The notes under the pieces are model-generated. The model was given only the letters and a program-made list of their open reading frames with translations, was not told where the DNA came from and did no database searches. Positions 36,653 to 52,601 of a stretch of DNA of 55,605 nt are shown in pieces; positions within the stretch are counted from its first letter, which is position 1; every line of letters starts with the position of its first letter. The stretch is taken from positions 176,939-232,543 of the forward strand of contig NW_001865064.1 in assembly GCF_000002865.3 (NCBI RefSeq), written 5' to 3'. The translations under genes and the position numbers were made by a program. The DNA comes from Monosiga brevicollis MX1. Its lineage: Eukaryota > Opisthokonta > Choanoflagellata > Craspedida > Salpingoecidae.

Positions 36653-37544
36653 CCCAAGCAGCCTTGCTCGTCCAACCGGCCTTGGAAATGCAATCAAAGT
36701 AAATCGAACCCCTGAGCTCGCAAAACTCCCTTCGCTTCTCCGTGGCATGTAAGCAAGCGTTGAGCGCTTGCTCGCTGGCTTCTGCGCTGCGCTCGGTTTG
36801 AATGTCCTTCAGAATGCGTCCAAGTCAGAACGCGCTCACACACCAGATCCACAGCCCTGTTGAGTTGCCAGAGCCAGAGCCAATCGCATTCCGTTCAAGA
36901 TTAGAAGCTTCACATTGTGGGAAGAGTACTTGATTACCAGGGTCCGAGGATATGTGTCGAAGTACGGGCGGCACGAGATTTGCCGCTTTACCAACTTCGA
37001 CTAGTCATCATCATCATTGCGTGCTCGTGTGCTACAGGCGCATTGAGAAACTGTTGTTGTGACTTGTTGTTGTGATCTGCAGCCATTTTTTATTTTTCAT
37101 TTTTTCTGCTTCATCAACAGCAATTGAGGTTGAGGTGTCGTGCTCACTTGCCGGAGATCCGATGGAAGCCTGTTTGGGAGCTGTCACATCGCCCTGAACC
37201 GGGCGACCGAGGCGGGCTATCAAGGAGACTCTGCCATTTCACATTTCTGCCGTGACGGCGAGCGCTCACGTTTTATCTCGCCACCCAAAGACGGCAAACC
37301 AGCCAAAGTTGTGCTCCAGGCAAACAACACCCCCCTGCATCACCCTACAACTGGTACGCCAAGGGCAGAGGCCGCATCACCCGATATACCAGGAGGCAAG
37401 CAAGAGCTGCTGCTGCTACCCCCCGGCTGCCGTTTTGACCAGCTGAATTAGTGACCGTTATCCATCTGACATTGGCTTGTCAGACGGTTGTATTTGGAGG
37501 GGGCTCATGAAATAGAGCGGTCTTTTAGGGAGTTGAGAGCCACG
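36653..37544. other. Intergenic, nothing recognised
   Basis: About 890 bp between the PCIF1-like and ankyrin-kinase-PARP genes, both on the + strand. I see no gene, tRNA-like structure or long repeat. Confidence 0.5.
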
Positions 37545-41202
<3,658 letters not shown>

Positions 41203-41848
41203 ATCTATTGAACTTGCAAATGTGCCTGTCGCAATTGAAGTTTGAGCCAGCGTCAAGTCTGCCAACCCTAGGCCCTTCGCAACTCTCGGTCAACACCGAG
41301 TGCCGCGAAGAAAGTCTATTGTTATAGTAATCCGGCAGAGCATCGGACAAAACCATAAAGTAAATGTAAAGTTCCTACAAGACGTGCGCATCAAACTTGT
41401 TGCGCACAACTCCGAAGCGAAACAACTTTAAATTTGATTGCTACCTGTACCTGCTCCACTAAGAACATTCGAGGACGCTGATGTGGCCAGAGGTATGCTT
41501 CAAGGCCATGACCTTGCTTTTTAAAGGAGGAGACCACAGAGAACCCAAGGCCTTGGTGGCCCCCATTCTATCGATCGAAACGAAAACGGTATGCGCTCAA
41601 TAAACCTTGCTTTAAAAACAGCCCTAACTGCAGTCTGCGAAGTCTAGGTCTCGATGTACGAACGAGAAGGTCAGGCATTCATAGAGTTGTTGTGCCAGCC
41701 CTCGGTGTAGATGCCGAACAAGCAAGCAGCCGACCAGAGCATGCCAATCGTCCAACTTGGACGACAGCATAAATTTCTCGATATTTTTCTTTGAATTTTT
41801 CGATTTTTTTTTTGAATTTCATTCATTTTTTTCTTACATTCAAGCACG
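41203..41848. other. Intergenic, nothing recognised
   Basis: About 645 bp between the PARP fusion gene and ALKBH1 (same strand). It becomes T-rich toward 41770-41835, before the ALKBH1 ATG. No gene is seen. Confidence 0.55.
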
Positions 41849-42987
41849 ATGACCGAGCCTGAGGCGGCGGCGGCGGCGGCGGCGGCGCTCAGGGCATCAC
41901 CGGACGCGGGGAGGCACAATCTTTTCAAGCCCGTGTACAAGTATTGGAAGCATCGAACATGTGCGGGGGAGCGTCGTGGGGAGGTGCTTCAGCTTCCGCG
42001 TTTGGATTCGTCGAGCCGCGGTGTGGAGACACCCGAATGGGCCAGCCAGGTTCTGACGCTGCGAGAAACGGAGCTATCCGCTCACTTTGCGTACGAGTTG
42101 CGGCGACATCCAGGCTTGTTTGTCTTGCCTGGGGCGCTGAGTCCGGCACGACAAACCGAGCTCATGGCAGCCTGCTTGCAAAGGCACTTGTCTCCAGCCA
42201 ACAAGACCAATTTGGACCTGCATGAGCAAGGGATACACGGCGCCAGCACACTCTGGCAGGAATACTGTGGTGAGCTGCAGTCGTCAGCCGATGGCAGTGG
42301 CCCCTTCTCGCGTTGGATGCAGCAGCTCACTTGGACTACCATCGGATACCACTACGACTGGACCAACAAAGTGTATCAACCCGATGCCCACACACCCCTT
42401 CCCGCCGACCTGGATGACTTGGGTCGCGCCGCATGCCGGGCCGTGGGCTTGGCATCTGATGTTGCCATGCAGGCTGGCATTATCAACTACTATCATCCCA
42501 AGTCCTTCCTTGGCCCGCACACGGATCACAGCGAGTTTAACCTAGAACAACCCCTGGTTTCCTTGTCCCTGGGCTTGCCAGCCCTCTTCCAGATTGGTGG
42601 CGCAACCCTTGACGACCTTGCCCCCACAACCCTGTTGTTGCAGTCAGGGGATCTCGTCATTATGAGTGGGCCCAGCCGTCTCGCTTACCACGCCGTGCCC
42701 CGCATTCTTACGCCAGGCGAAGCCGCTCGCTGGTTTGAATTGAGCCCTGGTAAGCGACCCATTGCACGAATACCCTTAAGGAATACCCATCTCTCATGAC
42801 TCCACTCACTTCTCACTCGTTTGATCATGCAGAGACGTGCTGCCCGCTCCAAGGCACTGAGCTGGGTGGGGAGGCCGGGACGGCAGCCTTGGTGACCTAC
42901 ATGCAAATGCATCGCATCAACATCAATCTGCGCCAGGTTTATGTTGACAAGGCCGAATGGACGGCCGCAAGCGTTTGTTGTTCATGA
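41849..42987 (+). CDS. ALKBH1: AlkB homologue 1, Fe(II)/2-oxoglutarate dioxygenase
   Basis: Exons are 41849-42749 and 42833-42987 (351 aa), joined in phase 1 (GTAAGC...CAG). ALKBH1 demethylates or oxidises methylated bases in tRNA/DNA in mitochondria and nucleus (family knowledge). Visible are WTTIGYHYDWTNKVY, the 2OG-contact INYYHP, the iron ligands in GPHTDHSE (H and D) and AYHAVPRI (distal H), LVSLSLGLPALFQIGG, and RININLRQV near the end with the 2OG-binding arginine. The N-terminus starts with a poly-Ala run encoded by (GCG)n and continues with FKPVYKYWKHR, as in orthologues. All catalytic residues are present, so it should be active. Confidence 0.94.
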
Positions 42988-43419
42988 GGACGTTGTCTGT
43001 GCAAGCCAGCCAGGGGCATTCCGGCTTGAACTGGCGGAATAGTGCGTGACCTCTTCCCATCCCATCTTCGCCTCTGTGAGGTGTATTATAATCTTAGGAT
43101 CCTTCTCCCCATACATGCCCAGCTGTGCTGGAAGAGCCCGTTGTCTTGCTCAGTGGTGTACTTTGTGATTGGACGAGCAGCGGGGTGAGGCTCGCGGAAA
43201 GAAATCACGCTAGCTTCCGAATGTAAATAAATCAACTTGCTGTTCATGATCCACAACAAGACTACAGCCGACTTGGTCGGTTCTCGGAACAGACGCAAAG
43301 GAGAAGAACGACAATAAAAAAAAAAAACAAAAAAAAAAAATCCACAGCTACGTCATGGGCCGTGTTTCTGAAACGAGTGTGGGCCCCCGGCCTGGACTGA
43401 GCACTCAAAGCTTGCAGCC
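42988..43419. other. Convergent intergenic region
   Basis: About 430 bp between the stops of ALKBH1 (+) and CPOX (-), with an A-rich patch at 43313-43341. No gene is seen. Confidence 0.6.
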
Positions 43420-44994
43420 CTATTGGCGGAGAAATTTGTGATAGAAGGCGGCACCCAGGGCAAGGACGACGCCGGCTGTGATGGCGTGGGAAGCAATGCG
43501 GGCATGGCAGCCAAAGCGATTGCTGCCAGCGGCGCTGGCACAGGGGCAGGGGCAGGGGCACGTGCTAAAGGGGCACTTGGCGCCAGAGCTTGGCCGGGTC
43601 TGGATGGAAGCAGCGGGGGCGGGGCAGTAGTTGGGAGGCGGGGACATGGCCTCTTGGTCGGCCTGATCGAGGTTGAGCCAGTCTTGAAACTTGAGGAAAT
43701 GGGCGTAGAGGTAGCCCTCGGGTGTACCCGGTCGCGGAGTGTAGTCGTATTGGTAGTGGACAGTTGCGGGGAGGGACACGAGGATGGACTCTGTGCGGCC
43801 GTTGGACTTGAGGCCAAACTGGGTACCACGATCGTAAATGAGGTTAAACTCGACGTAGCGGCCTCGACGGTAGAGCTGAAACTCGCGCTGGGCTTGGGTG
43901 TAAGGGAGGCGTTGGTTTTCCACAAAGAGGCCGTAGAGCTTGATGAAGAGCCGGCCCAGGCCGATGGCAAATGCCTTGTTCTTTTCAAAGTCATCGGACA
44001 TGCTGTCCCAGAAGAGACCACCGATACCGCGTGACTCGTTGCGGTGGGCGAGCCAAAAGTACTCGTCGCAGCGCTGCTTCAGCGTGTCGTAGGACACGCC
44101 ATGCTCTTCGCAGAGCTCACGGAGCAGGCGATGGAATTCCACCACCTGGCTCAAAATGGGGTAGTAGGGGGTGAGGTCCACGCCACCACCAAACCACCAG
44201 CGATCTCCGCAGATGAAAAAGCGGATGTTCATGTGAATGGTCGGCACCCACGGGTTGGATGGGTGGATAATAAGGGAAACGCCGGTGGCCCTGCGGTCAA
44301 GCAGCAAGTCAGTCATTGAGAAAGAATTCAAAACTCAGCAGCACACACAATAAAAAGGGGGAAAGAAAAGGAAAAAGAAAAAAAGAAGAAGAAAGCATGG
44401 GCCAAGGGCCGCTTTCTGCGTGGGGTTGGTGCGGGATGGTGGCAAGCAAGGCGGGCGGAATCTGGGGGACCGACTCACCGGTAGGGGCAGTTTTCAGGCA
44501 ACTTCCAGGCCTGAACGGCCGAGGGAGGCAGGTCGCTGCCTTGGATGCCGCTAAAGTTGCAAGCCCCCTTCTCCCAGATGGGCATGTTGGTGGGGTCGGG
44601 CTGTAGCGTATTGTCGGCCTGAACACGTTCAACCTCCCACACGCGGGTGCGGCCACCGCCGACGCCCTTGTGATAATCCCAAGCATCCTCCTGCACAACA
44701 GCAACGGACACGGCGTCGGCAGCCAGTGAGCCCCGGGCGCAAGCCATTCTTCAGAAAGCAAACACGATGGCAAACCAGGACTGGGGAGACGTACGCGAAA
44801 GGCCTTGGCCCCGGCGCTGGCGAGAAAGGCGCAAATCTCGTCCTGCACTTGCTTGAAGTCGGCTTCCACCTACAAAGCCCCCCCATGATGAGCACGGCGT
44901 GTGTGAGCGGGGGCAGGATATGCGGTCGTAGACCTTCTGCCAGTCAGAGGACTGTACCAACCTGATCCACTTGCTCCTTGGTCGGCGACGCCAT
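43420..44994 (-). CDS. CPOX: Coproporphyrinogen III oxidase with C-terminal membrane segment
   Basis: Exons are 44994-44962, 44869-44795, 44690-44479 and 44290-43420 (396 aa), all in phase. The oxygen-dependent enzyme decarboxylates coproporphyrinogen III to protoporphyrinogen IX. Visible signatures are HPSNPWVPTIHMNIRFF, FGGGVDLTPYYP with the catalytic Asp, RNESRGIGGLFWD, and RRGRYVEFNLIYDRGTQFGL. The start MASPTKEQVDQ is short and not presequence-like. After the normal end of the family the protein continues with a Pro/Cys-rich stretch (CPFSTCPCPCPC) and a hydrophobic stretch (HAITAGVVLALGAAFYHKFL), with only a few residues beyond. This looks like a tail anchor. It lies directly downstream of PPOX on the same strand. 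Confidence 0.95.
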
Positions 44995-45929
44995 GTTCAC
45001 TGGTCGAGAGAGGTCGGAAACAGAGAGAGAAACAGAGAGAGAGAGAGAAAATGCGCCGTTCGGACCATCAGCGCCACTTGTCAGCATGCTGGCTATACAC
45101 ATCAGTGGTAATTTCACACGTTAGAACAGATTTAGCCACACGTGAAGATTATTTTATGAGGGGATTGAAAGTATAAAACACACACGCTAATGTAGAATTT
45201 CCTACACACGTTTGTAAAGTTACCACACGCGAATATACCGAGGTGGATGTAAGACAGATGCAACACACACAGAAGAGGCATGATGCAACTCGTTGATTCC
45301 ACGCGTCTTTCCGTGTGTCTCTCTGCCTCTGCTGGGTTTGAAGGTGTCTCTCTGCTTTTGCCTCTATTTTTGGCTTGCTGGAAACATTGAATTTGATGGT
45401 CTCTCTGGTAGTGTCGTCCTTTCCCTCTCTACCTCTGGTTCGCTTTTGCCTGTTGCTACGCTCGCTATGGCAGCGCCCCGCGGCTGTGCCGGTCGGCTGT
45501 GTCGGCGTCTCATCTGATCGTGTTGGCGGTGCACACGTGCCATTCTTGCCTTTGTTTGATGGAATGGTGTGTGGTGCACGTTTGTGTTTGATAGGGCTCT
45601 GACCACGAGGCGTGGTGTGTAAGTTGGGGCGCATCTTGCATGGTCGGCCTCGTCCACACAGCGCCCTTGTGCCATCTCCCTAGAGTCTGCCCGTCTCTTT
45701 CCAAGATTGCCAAGAGAGGATTGACACGTGAATCGTTGACTTTGATCGATTATTCGTACACACATCTGAGGGGATTCTAACTTGGCAGGAACGCCTTAGC
45801 AGGCCACTGATCACCACCATTCCTTCGCTGGAATGGGTGTGTATTGGGAAGCTCACATATGCCCCTGGGACGACCATGAACAGGATGATGTTCGTGAACA
45901 CTGGGGTTCGTTCCGGGGCTAGTTCTGGC
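44995..45929. other. Intergenic between CPOX and PPOX
   Basis: About 935 bp separates the PPOX stop and the CPOX start, containing a short (GA)n at about 45021-45049. Open frames here are unsupported. It is too long and AT-mixed to be an intron of a fused gene, so the two enzymes are probably separate transcripts. Confidence 0.5.
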
Positions 45930-47956
45930 TCAGGCATGGGCTGCCCGGTCATGCCACCGAGCAAGAGTCTGCTCGGCCGTGCGCATGGCGCTATAAATAC
46001 AATCATTCACGCCGACGCCCGTGCCAAAGGCTTTGCCAGTAATCTGAAGCCAGGGCAGATGGGGCCCCAAAAAGTCTTCTTCCACTTGAGCCCGCGCCCG
46101 ATCATAGGCTTTGGTGAACTGGGGAATGGCATCGCGCCAAAGCGTTGGCACACAGAGGCTGGGCACGGCCTTGACGCCCAGCAATCGGTTGACTTCTTGC
46201 TGCGCCACATCGGCCAGCTCGCTGGACGGCATGCCGGTCACCCGGGCTTGGGCTGCAGGGTCAGCACCACCAAACATGCACGTGAGGACCGTGTGTTGAC
46301 GCCCGGCCAGCTCTGGAAACACGAGCGAGTCGTAGACCACCCCCAAGGTTGGCTTGGGATGACCCAGACCACCCTCTGGTATGAGCATGCCAAAGCCCGG
46401 TTGAGCGTCTGCGCGATGTACCAGGTTTCCAAAACTTTGGTTCTGGTACACCAGCGTCACAGTGGCCAGGGAGAGCGAGGGCATGCGGCGGAGAGCAGTC
46501 GCGGCGCCGCGCGCACGCCATGCCAAACGGGGTGCCGTGAAAGCAGGCTCGAATCCGTCGGGAAGGGTTCGGGTTGGGCGTGGGGCCTGGCTGCTGGGCT
46601 GGGTGTCCAGCTCGAGCGTTTGCTCGATCAGGGATGCGAGAGCTGGTGGGGGCAGGGTGGCAATAATGTCGGTGGCGTCGAGCTGTTCCCAGGGACCCGC
46701 AGGCTCGTGGGCTGAAGCACAAAGCACGGCCGCCTGATTGGGGTTGTCCATGGAGCTGAGCAGGGCATGGGCCACGACATTGGTGCGAATGACAACGCCC
46801 TGCGCTCGGAGGCGGTCGGCCAAAGTGTCAATGATGGTGGAGAGGCCGCCCTGGACGGAGGCAACGCGCTCGCGGCGCGCCCGGGCTAGAAGCTCGCTAG
46901 CGGTGGTGGGGTCGACGCCAGCGGTGGGGATGTGTAGCTCGGGCTGAAGGGCAAAGTGGTCGCTGAGATGGAGAAAGGGGTTGAGCAGAGCGCCGACCAC
47001 AACCGAGTCGTAGGCGGCCACGAGTTGCCATAGGCTGGGAAAGGCATGCTTGAGCAGTAGGTTGGTCGAGGAGCCGCTGAAAATGCCGCGTACCAGTGCC
47101 GATCCCAGCTCGGCGGCAATGCGGTCAGAAAAGTGTGTACGAAAGAAGCTGTCCACGGTCATGTCGTTGAGTGCGCGTACGCGGGCGGTGTGGTTGGATC
47201 GATTGCACAGGGCGGCCCAGAGACTGGCACCAAAGTGAGCCACATCGCGGGCCAGACAAAGAGGGAGGTTGTACTCAAAGGCAAACTTCAAAAAGGCAAG
47301 GAAGGAGGAGGGCAGTTCGAGCAGCCCACGACGGTCAAAGTTGTACACGTAGCGGCGTCCTCGCGTCGTTCGCTCAGCAAACGTCAACTTGTCGCCGAGG
47401 CCGAGCGCCAGCATCATCTGGGTGAGCATGGAGCAGCAACGGGGGCGTGTGAAGGCATGCATCAAGCCGGTTGGCAGCGGGGTGGAGCTGCGATGGTGAG
47501 GTGGCGGACCTGGAGGGCGGCTTTGGCGGCGGGGGTGGTGGTGCGAAGGGATCGGGGGCCCAGCTCAATGTGGTGTGCGCTCCCATCCTTGTCGGGCAGC
47601 TGCAGGGCATGGGTGTGCATGTTTCCGCCCAAGCGGCTGGAGGCCTCGAGAATAGTCACGTGTGCATCGGGTTGGCGGGCCTTGAGCAGAAAGGCTGCGC
47701 TCAAGCCCGAGATGCCCCCACCCAGAATGACGATGCGAGGTCCATGGGCCCTGGTGGCCGAGTCATGCCCAGCGGGCACGGGCACGGGCACGGGCTCCGG
47801 CTCTTCGGCCCGAGCGAGGAGTTCCAGTTGATAGGCTTTGGCACGCTCCCTGAGCTTTGCCAGCACCAAGCCAAACGGCACAATCACCGCAGAAACCAGG
47901 CAGGCGTGTTTGAGGAGAACCCCATCGAGACCTGGACGCCCCCATGGTATCACCAT
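45930..47956 (-). CDS. PPOX: Protoporphyrinogen oxidase with N-terminal membrane segment
   Basis: Exons are 47956-47510 and 47417-45930 (644 aa), joined in phase 0. The ATG at 47956 has a GCCATGG context. PPOX is an FAD enzyme oxidising protoporphyrinogen IX to protoporphyrin IX, the step after CPOX. A hydrophobic segment (HACLVSAVIVPFGLVLAKL, about residues 20-38) precedes a (PV)n linker. The FAD fold is IVILGGGISGLSAAFLLKA, followed by LEASSRLGGNMHT and ELGPRSLRT. VQGGLSTIIDTLADRL and the C-terminal FGTGVGVNDCI, typical of PPOX, are present. It is longer than most family members (about 480-550 aa) owing to the N-terminal part and an Ala/Pro-rich insert. Confidence 0.94.
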
Positions 47957-49700
47957 GGCGTCTATGCCGAGTCTCCCGCAGGCAGACGGTGTCGAGTACG
48001 CCAACGGTCTCAGAGAGAGAGAGAGAGAGAAACAGAGAGAGAGTGAGAGCGAGAGAGAGAGAGAGAGGAAATGGATTCATGAAAGCGTGCGCGCCCTGTA
48101 TGTGCGACCTTGCGTCGATATTTTCCGTTCCGTCTCTCTCTCTGCGCCGATAGAAACACATTCTCTGCATTTTGGTTGGTTTTAAGCTGTAGGGATGCGG
48201 ACCCATTCTGCTCACTCTCTGAGCTTGGTGGTTGTCTCTGTTTGTTCTCTACGAACATGTCCGCAGATGTTGGATGCAAGATCCGCTCGGAGATAATTTA
48301 AATAGGAGAGCCAATGTTTACATTAACACACTGAAAGAAGTATTCAAGACGCCCTTGACAAGGCCAGGCAGCTGGTCAAGCTGGAACTCTAAAGGTATTT
48401 TACATCACATACAGCAATAAGTAAAATACCAAAGTATAAAGTCAGATCCTGCTACATCCTCAGCCAAAATCAGAAGAGATTTAAAGAGAAAAGTCCCTCT
48501 TAAAGCCATACACATAATCGCGTCCGGGTCGACGGGGCTTGCTGCAGGATGCAGGGGTCCTATCCGTGGTGCAGACTTAATTTTCCCGCTCAAACTATTC
48601 AAATTTATGGCAAATTTCGTCCCAAAAAAAACCACTCCCTGCATCCACCACACACACACGTTTTTTGCCTCTGCACCTCACTGACGCAAAGGTCACGTCT
48701 CTCCCACCTTAGCAACTTCAAGCCAACCTGACTGAACTTCATCATCACACCTCTGCATCCTCTCGCACCCTCTCGAAACCTCTCCCAACCTCTTGACCCT
48801 TCCCCTTGTCCGCTTTATCTCTCTCTCTCTCTCTCTCTTAGGGTTGAACGGTTGGGGGTCTTTTTCCTTACGACTTGTGTGTGTGTGTGTGTGTGTGTGT
48901 GTGGAAACGAAAACGCCTTTTGTCTCTCTCTCTCTGACTTCTATCGCGCGCTTTCTCTGGATGGCACGCAAGGTTTCGTCAGTGTCTCTGATGTTCATTG
49001 GAATTTCACTTATAAACGCCCAAGTTTGAACATCCACCCCCTCACATCTCTTCGCCTCATCCCACGGCCCCGCTCATTCTCTGAAGCGTGACCCAGTGAC
49101 AACGGCTGAGACAGAGAGAGTATTTTTCTATCTCTCAGGTACGAGCAACGTCGTGTCGTGTCACTGACGGCGTGCCGGTTCTGATGGCAGCGCCCAGCGG
49201 GCACTATGTACACACACTGCACACGCACAACCTTGTCAATGTACCGTTTGATTGGCTGGTGGGGTGAAGCTGTACCCTGTTGAATCAGTGCGCGATCGGC
49301 CGTCTACCATTGCCATGGCTCTTTTTTCGTCTTTGGTCTGTGTGTTCAATCACAGTAACACACACGCGGGAGTGAACCCAACGGCGATGCCGAGCCTTGT
49401 CTTTTGTGCTTCAACGGCTTGCTTGGCTGAATGCCGTGCCCAACATTGAGAGATCTGGCAGGCTTGCCGATCGTTCTGTGTCTCTTGGCTGTTTTGACTA
49501 TTTTGCCGTGTGTACAAAACATCTTGTGGTTGTTAACGCCAACTCAGCAGTCAGCGCTCGTGAGGTGATTTTTTCTTCAAGAGCTGGTGGTGTGTCATGT
49601 CAAGCTTGCATACGTTTTTATGGGTGATGGTGGTCAAGAGGTTCATTTTATGGTCGTCCTTTGCACAGTTTGTGGTGAGCACAGTTAGATCATGAGCAAG
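47957..49700. other. Intergenic, CT/GT-rich, nothing coding recognised
   Basis: About 1.75 kb upstream of both PPOX (-) and the calmodulin duplication (+). It holds (GA)n at 48010-48068, (CT)n at about 48817-48838, and (GT)n at 48876-48902. No supported gene. Confidence 0.5.
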
Positions 49701-49988
49701 GGCTCCCTTCCACGTCTACCTTCCCCTCCCCCCTCCCTTTCTTCATTGTGTCATCCCTTGCGATCAGTGGGCGTTATTTCGCTTCCCTACGCCACTGCGC
49801 CACTTGAGAGCTTTGTTTTGGTTGATTGTGCTGTGTTGCTGCCCACCCACATCTGAAAGTCTCTTCCAACCCGTGCTACTGCTTCTTTTATCGCTTCGCG
49901 GTTGCCGTATCATTCTTTCTTGAACCAGGCTGTACTCGATGAGACTCATTTTCGACTGTTTCCGACTTTGATCAAACTAGATTTTTGA

Positions 49989-50447
<459 letters not shown>

Positions 50448-50931
50448 ATGCCTTCTCTCTCATCTTGCCTCTATCCCCCCTTGTGTGTATCTGTTGCACG
50501 TTTTCTATTCGGGCCGGTTTGAGCCTTTTGATTGACTTGGCACTGCAAGCACTGCCAGAGACAAAAAAAAAATATGAACCTTTGAGAAAAAATTGAAAAA
50601 AACACTGACATGCATGTGAATGACCTTCCAGTGCCACCGTCCCGGGGACATAGCGCCGGCTTTTTATCTGTTGGGTAGGGTGTGTGCACACACTTGAAAT
50701 CTTGTGGGGTGCGTGGATAAGGGTGCTGTCCCCCGCACCGATCGGTGTTCAGATTACGCTTTGACATCAATTTGGAAAAACGAAAAAAAACAAAACAAAA
50801 CAAGATGGACTACACGAGAACGAGGCAAAAAGAGCGCAAGGACTTGAGAACACGCATACGCCAACTCAATGCCGGCTGTGGCGCAAATCATTCCGCGCGA
50901 GGCGCATTGCTGCCTTGGCTAGGCACGGCGG
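50448..50931. other. Convergent 3' spacer of copy 1
   Basis: About 480 bp between the calmodulin stop and the J-domain-like stop on the opposite strand. It contains short A-runs. It is duplicated with the unit. Confidence 0.7.
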
Positions 50932-51535
50932 CTACAACCCCTTGGCGGCGTTCAGGTGGGCCGTCAACAATTTGGTGATTTCCTCGAGCAGCACTTTGGT
51001 CTCCTCAGAGACATTGCCCTTGTCGGGGTGGTAGTGCCGAATGGCGTGTTGGATGCGCTTTTTCCCCTCGGCAGTGGGCTTGGTATGCTTCTTGTTCAAT
51101 GGGGGGTGCTTGTCGTAGATCATGTCGATGAGGCTGTCCAGGCCTTCGGTCGAGGCTTCTTCAAGCTTCTTCAATTTGGGCGCCAATTTTTCCAAGTAAG
51201 GCTTGCGCTTTGCTTCCCATGCACTACGCTCTCGTGCAACAACCTCCTCCTGGTAGGCCTTCACAATGTCTGAAGCAGTTTGATGCCACGGAACAAAGGT
51301 GAAGACGCGCGGGTGAAGCGAGCTGGCCAAGTTCAAAGCCTTAACGCAGTAGTTTTTGCCGCGGACAGGCTGCTTGAGAATCTGCAACAGGCCATGCGAT
51401 AACCAACTCTCATGAGGGGATCGAAGCAAACACGATTGCGGGCGTCTTTCGTGCCATGAACTCAATCGACCTTGGAATAAATGATGCCAAGGCGCGCAAT
51501 GGCCTCGGCCTCTTGTGCAAGGTCGGCTCCATCGG
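50932..51535 (-). pseudogene. J-domain-like gene, copy 1, 5'-truncated
   Basis: The 3' exon (51381-50932) encodes a helical segment and a C-terminal J-like domain: LIDMIYDKHPP..., then KKRIQHAIRHYHPDKGN with the HPD tripeptide. The upstream exon (ending at 51471) retains only DGADLAQEAEAIARLGIIYSK. Before that, sequence identity with copy 2 ends at about 51535 in the middle of the exon, so the 5' part of the gene is missing. Two residue changes versus copy 2 are visible (EEVVARE/EELVARE, APKLKK/APELKK). No frameshift is seen in what remains, so a chimeric transcript is possible. Confidence 0.7.
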
Positions 51536-52136
51536 GGACTATCCTTACACGGCGCTCTGCACGGGCTTCTCCTTGTGGCAACGTTCCTCCGCCACCGGCA
51601 TCAATGACATTACATCGGGGGAAATCAAGCACGCACGTCGTGGGCTTCCAATGCAAAGGGGCGGTGGTCCCTGACACTCTTTTGGAGGTTCCGAATCATG
51701 GCGATGTAAAGTTCTGTGCGACGATGTTGTCGGTTGGGCTGCCGTCCAGCACCGGCAGGGCGTCCCCACCGTTCGTGGCGGCGGGCTTCCGTTTGGCGCC
51801 AGCGGGGGGGTGCCGTCCTCTGCCGTCCCGCGTCCCCGCCTCCCCCCTGTCCCAGCCCTGCATCATGTCTTGCGGCGTGATGGCGAGGAAGATTGCTGTT
51901 GTTCCAGATCATAGAGAGGTGCGGCAGGCCATCATTTCAACCTCCCCCCATGTCTTCCTGCCGAAGGAGACTTGGCTCCCCATCAGTGCGAGGCATAAGC
52001 CGTGTAAGACGTGTGTTCACACGTTGAGAAGGATGGAACGAGCCGAGCCATGGACGGCAAGGGAACAAGCTTGCTCAATTATTACCAGCCCAAGCACAAA
52101 AAGGGCCAGGAGGTGCAAAACAGCTCGACATGTCAG
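51536..52136. other. Unique sequence between the duplicated units, nothing recognised
   Basis: About 600 bp with overlapping open frames on both strands and no recognisable protein. The C-rich stretch at 51800-51855 is low complexity. Confidence 0.45.
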
Positions 52137-52478
52137 CTACATGAAAAGGTGCCGCTGGAACTCAAGCTCGCCGGGCGCGCCTTTGTACATTGGGCAGACG
52201 TGCTGAAGGCCCTTGTCGCGTGCCATCTTTGAGAGTGCGCTGTTGCTGGGAATGATCAGTTTGACCCGCTCAGCCCCGATGACGCCGCGAAGGACGAGCC
52301 TGTCTTTGGTGCTCTCAGCAGCATCCTTGGTCAAGTCAAGACTGCCCAGTTTCCATTGGTCTCCACTAACGCACTGCAGAGCCCCGTAGGCCTGCTTCCG
52401 GTCACCGTCAAGGTAGAACATGAAAGATTGACTCGCGGAGGAGAGGGTGGCGATGGTTCCATCAGGCTGATTTGGCAT
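52137..52478 (-). CDS. Hypothetical protein, 113 aa
   Basis: A complete open frame from ATG 52478 to stop 52137, with mixed composition (MPNQPDGTIATLSSASQSF...). The middle reads like a globular beta-rich domain (FMFYLDGDRKQAYGALQCV, KDRLVLRGVIGAERVKLII). No family is recognised. It starts 124 bp from the divergent membrane-protein frame at 52602, so the two could share a promoter. It lies in the segment unique to the space between the calmodulin copies. Confidence 0.45.
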   Translation of the reverse strand: MPNQPDGTIATLSSASQSFMFYLDGDRKQAYGALQCVSGDQWKLGSLDLTKDAAESTKDRLVLRGVIGAERVKLIIPSNSALSKMARDKGLQHVCPMYKGAPGELEFQRHLFM

Positions 52479-52601
52479 TGTGTGATGGGTCAGGAGTCGC
52501 GGCGGAGGGAAAACAACGCGTCAGGGATGTGAAAGGCAAGTCAGAACCAGTCCTCACATTTGGTAGCGGAATCCTTTCTGACATCTCTGCTGACGGTCGC
52601 G

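Noticed and set aside
43423-44034. 203-aa + strand frame opposite CPOX
   Set aside because: It is antisense to conserved CPOX motifs and Gly/Ala-rich from the (GGGGCA)n coding repeat.
45837-46715. 292-aa + strand frame opposite PPOX
   Set aside because: It is antisense to conserved PPOX coding sequence, with no domain of its own.
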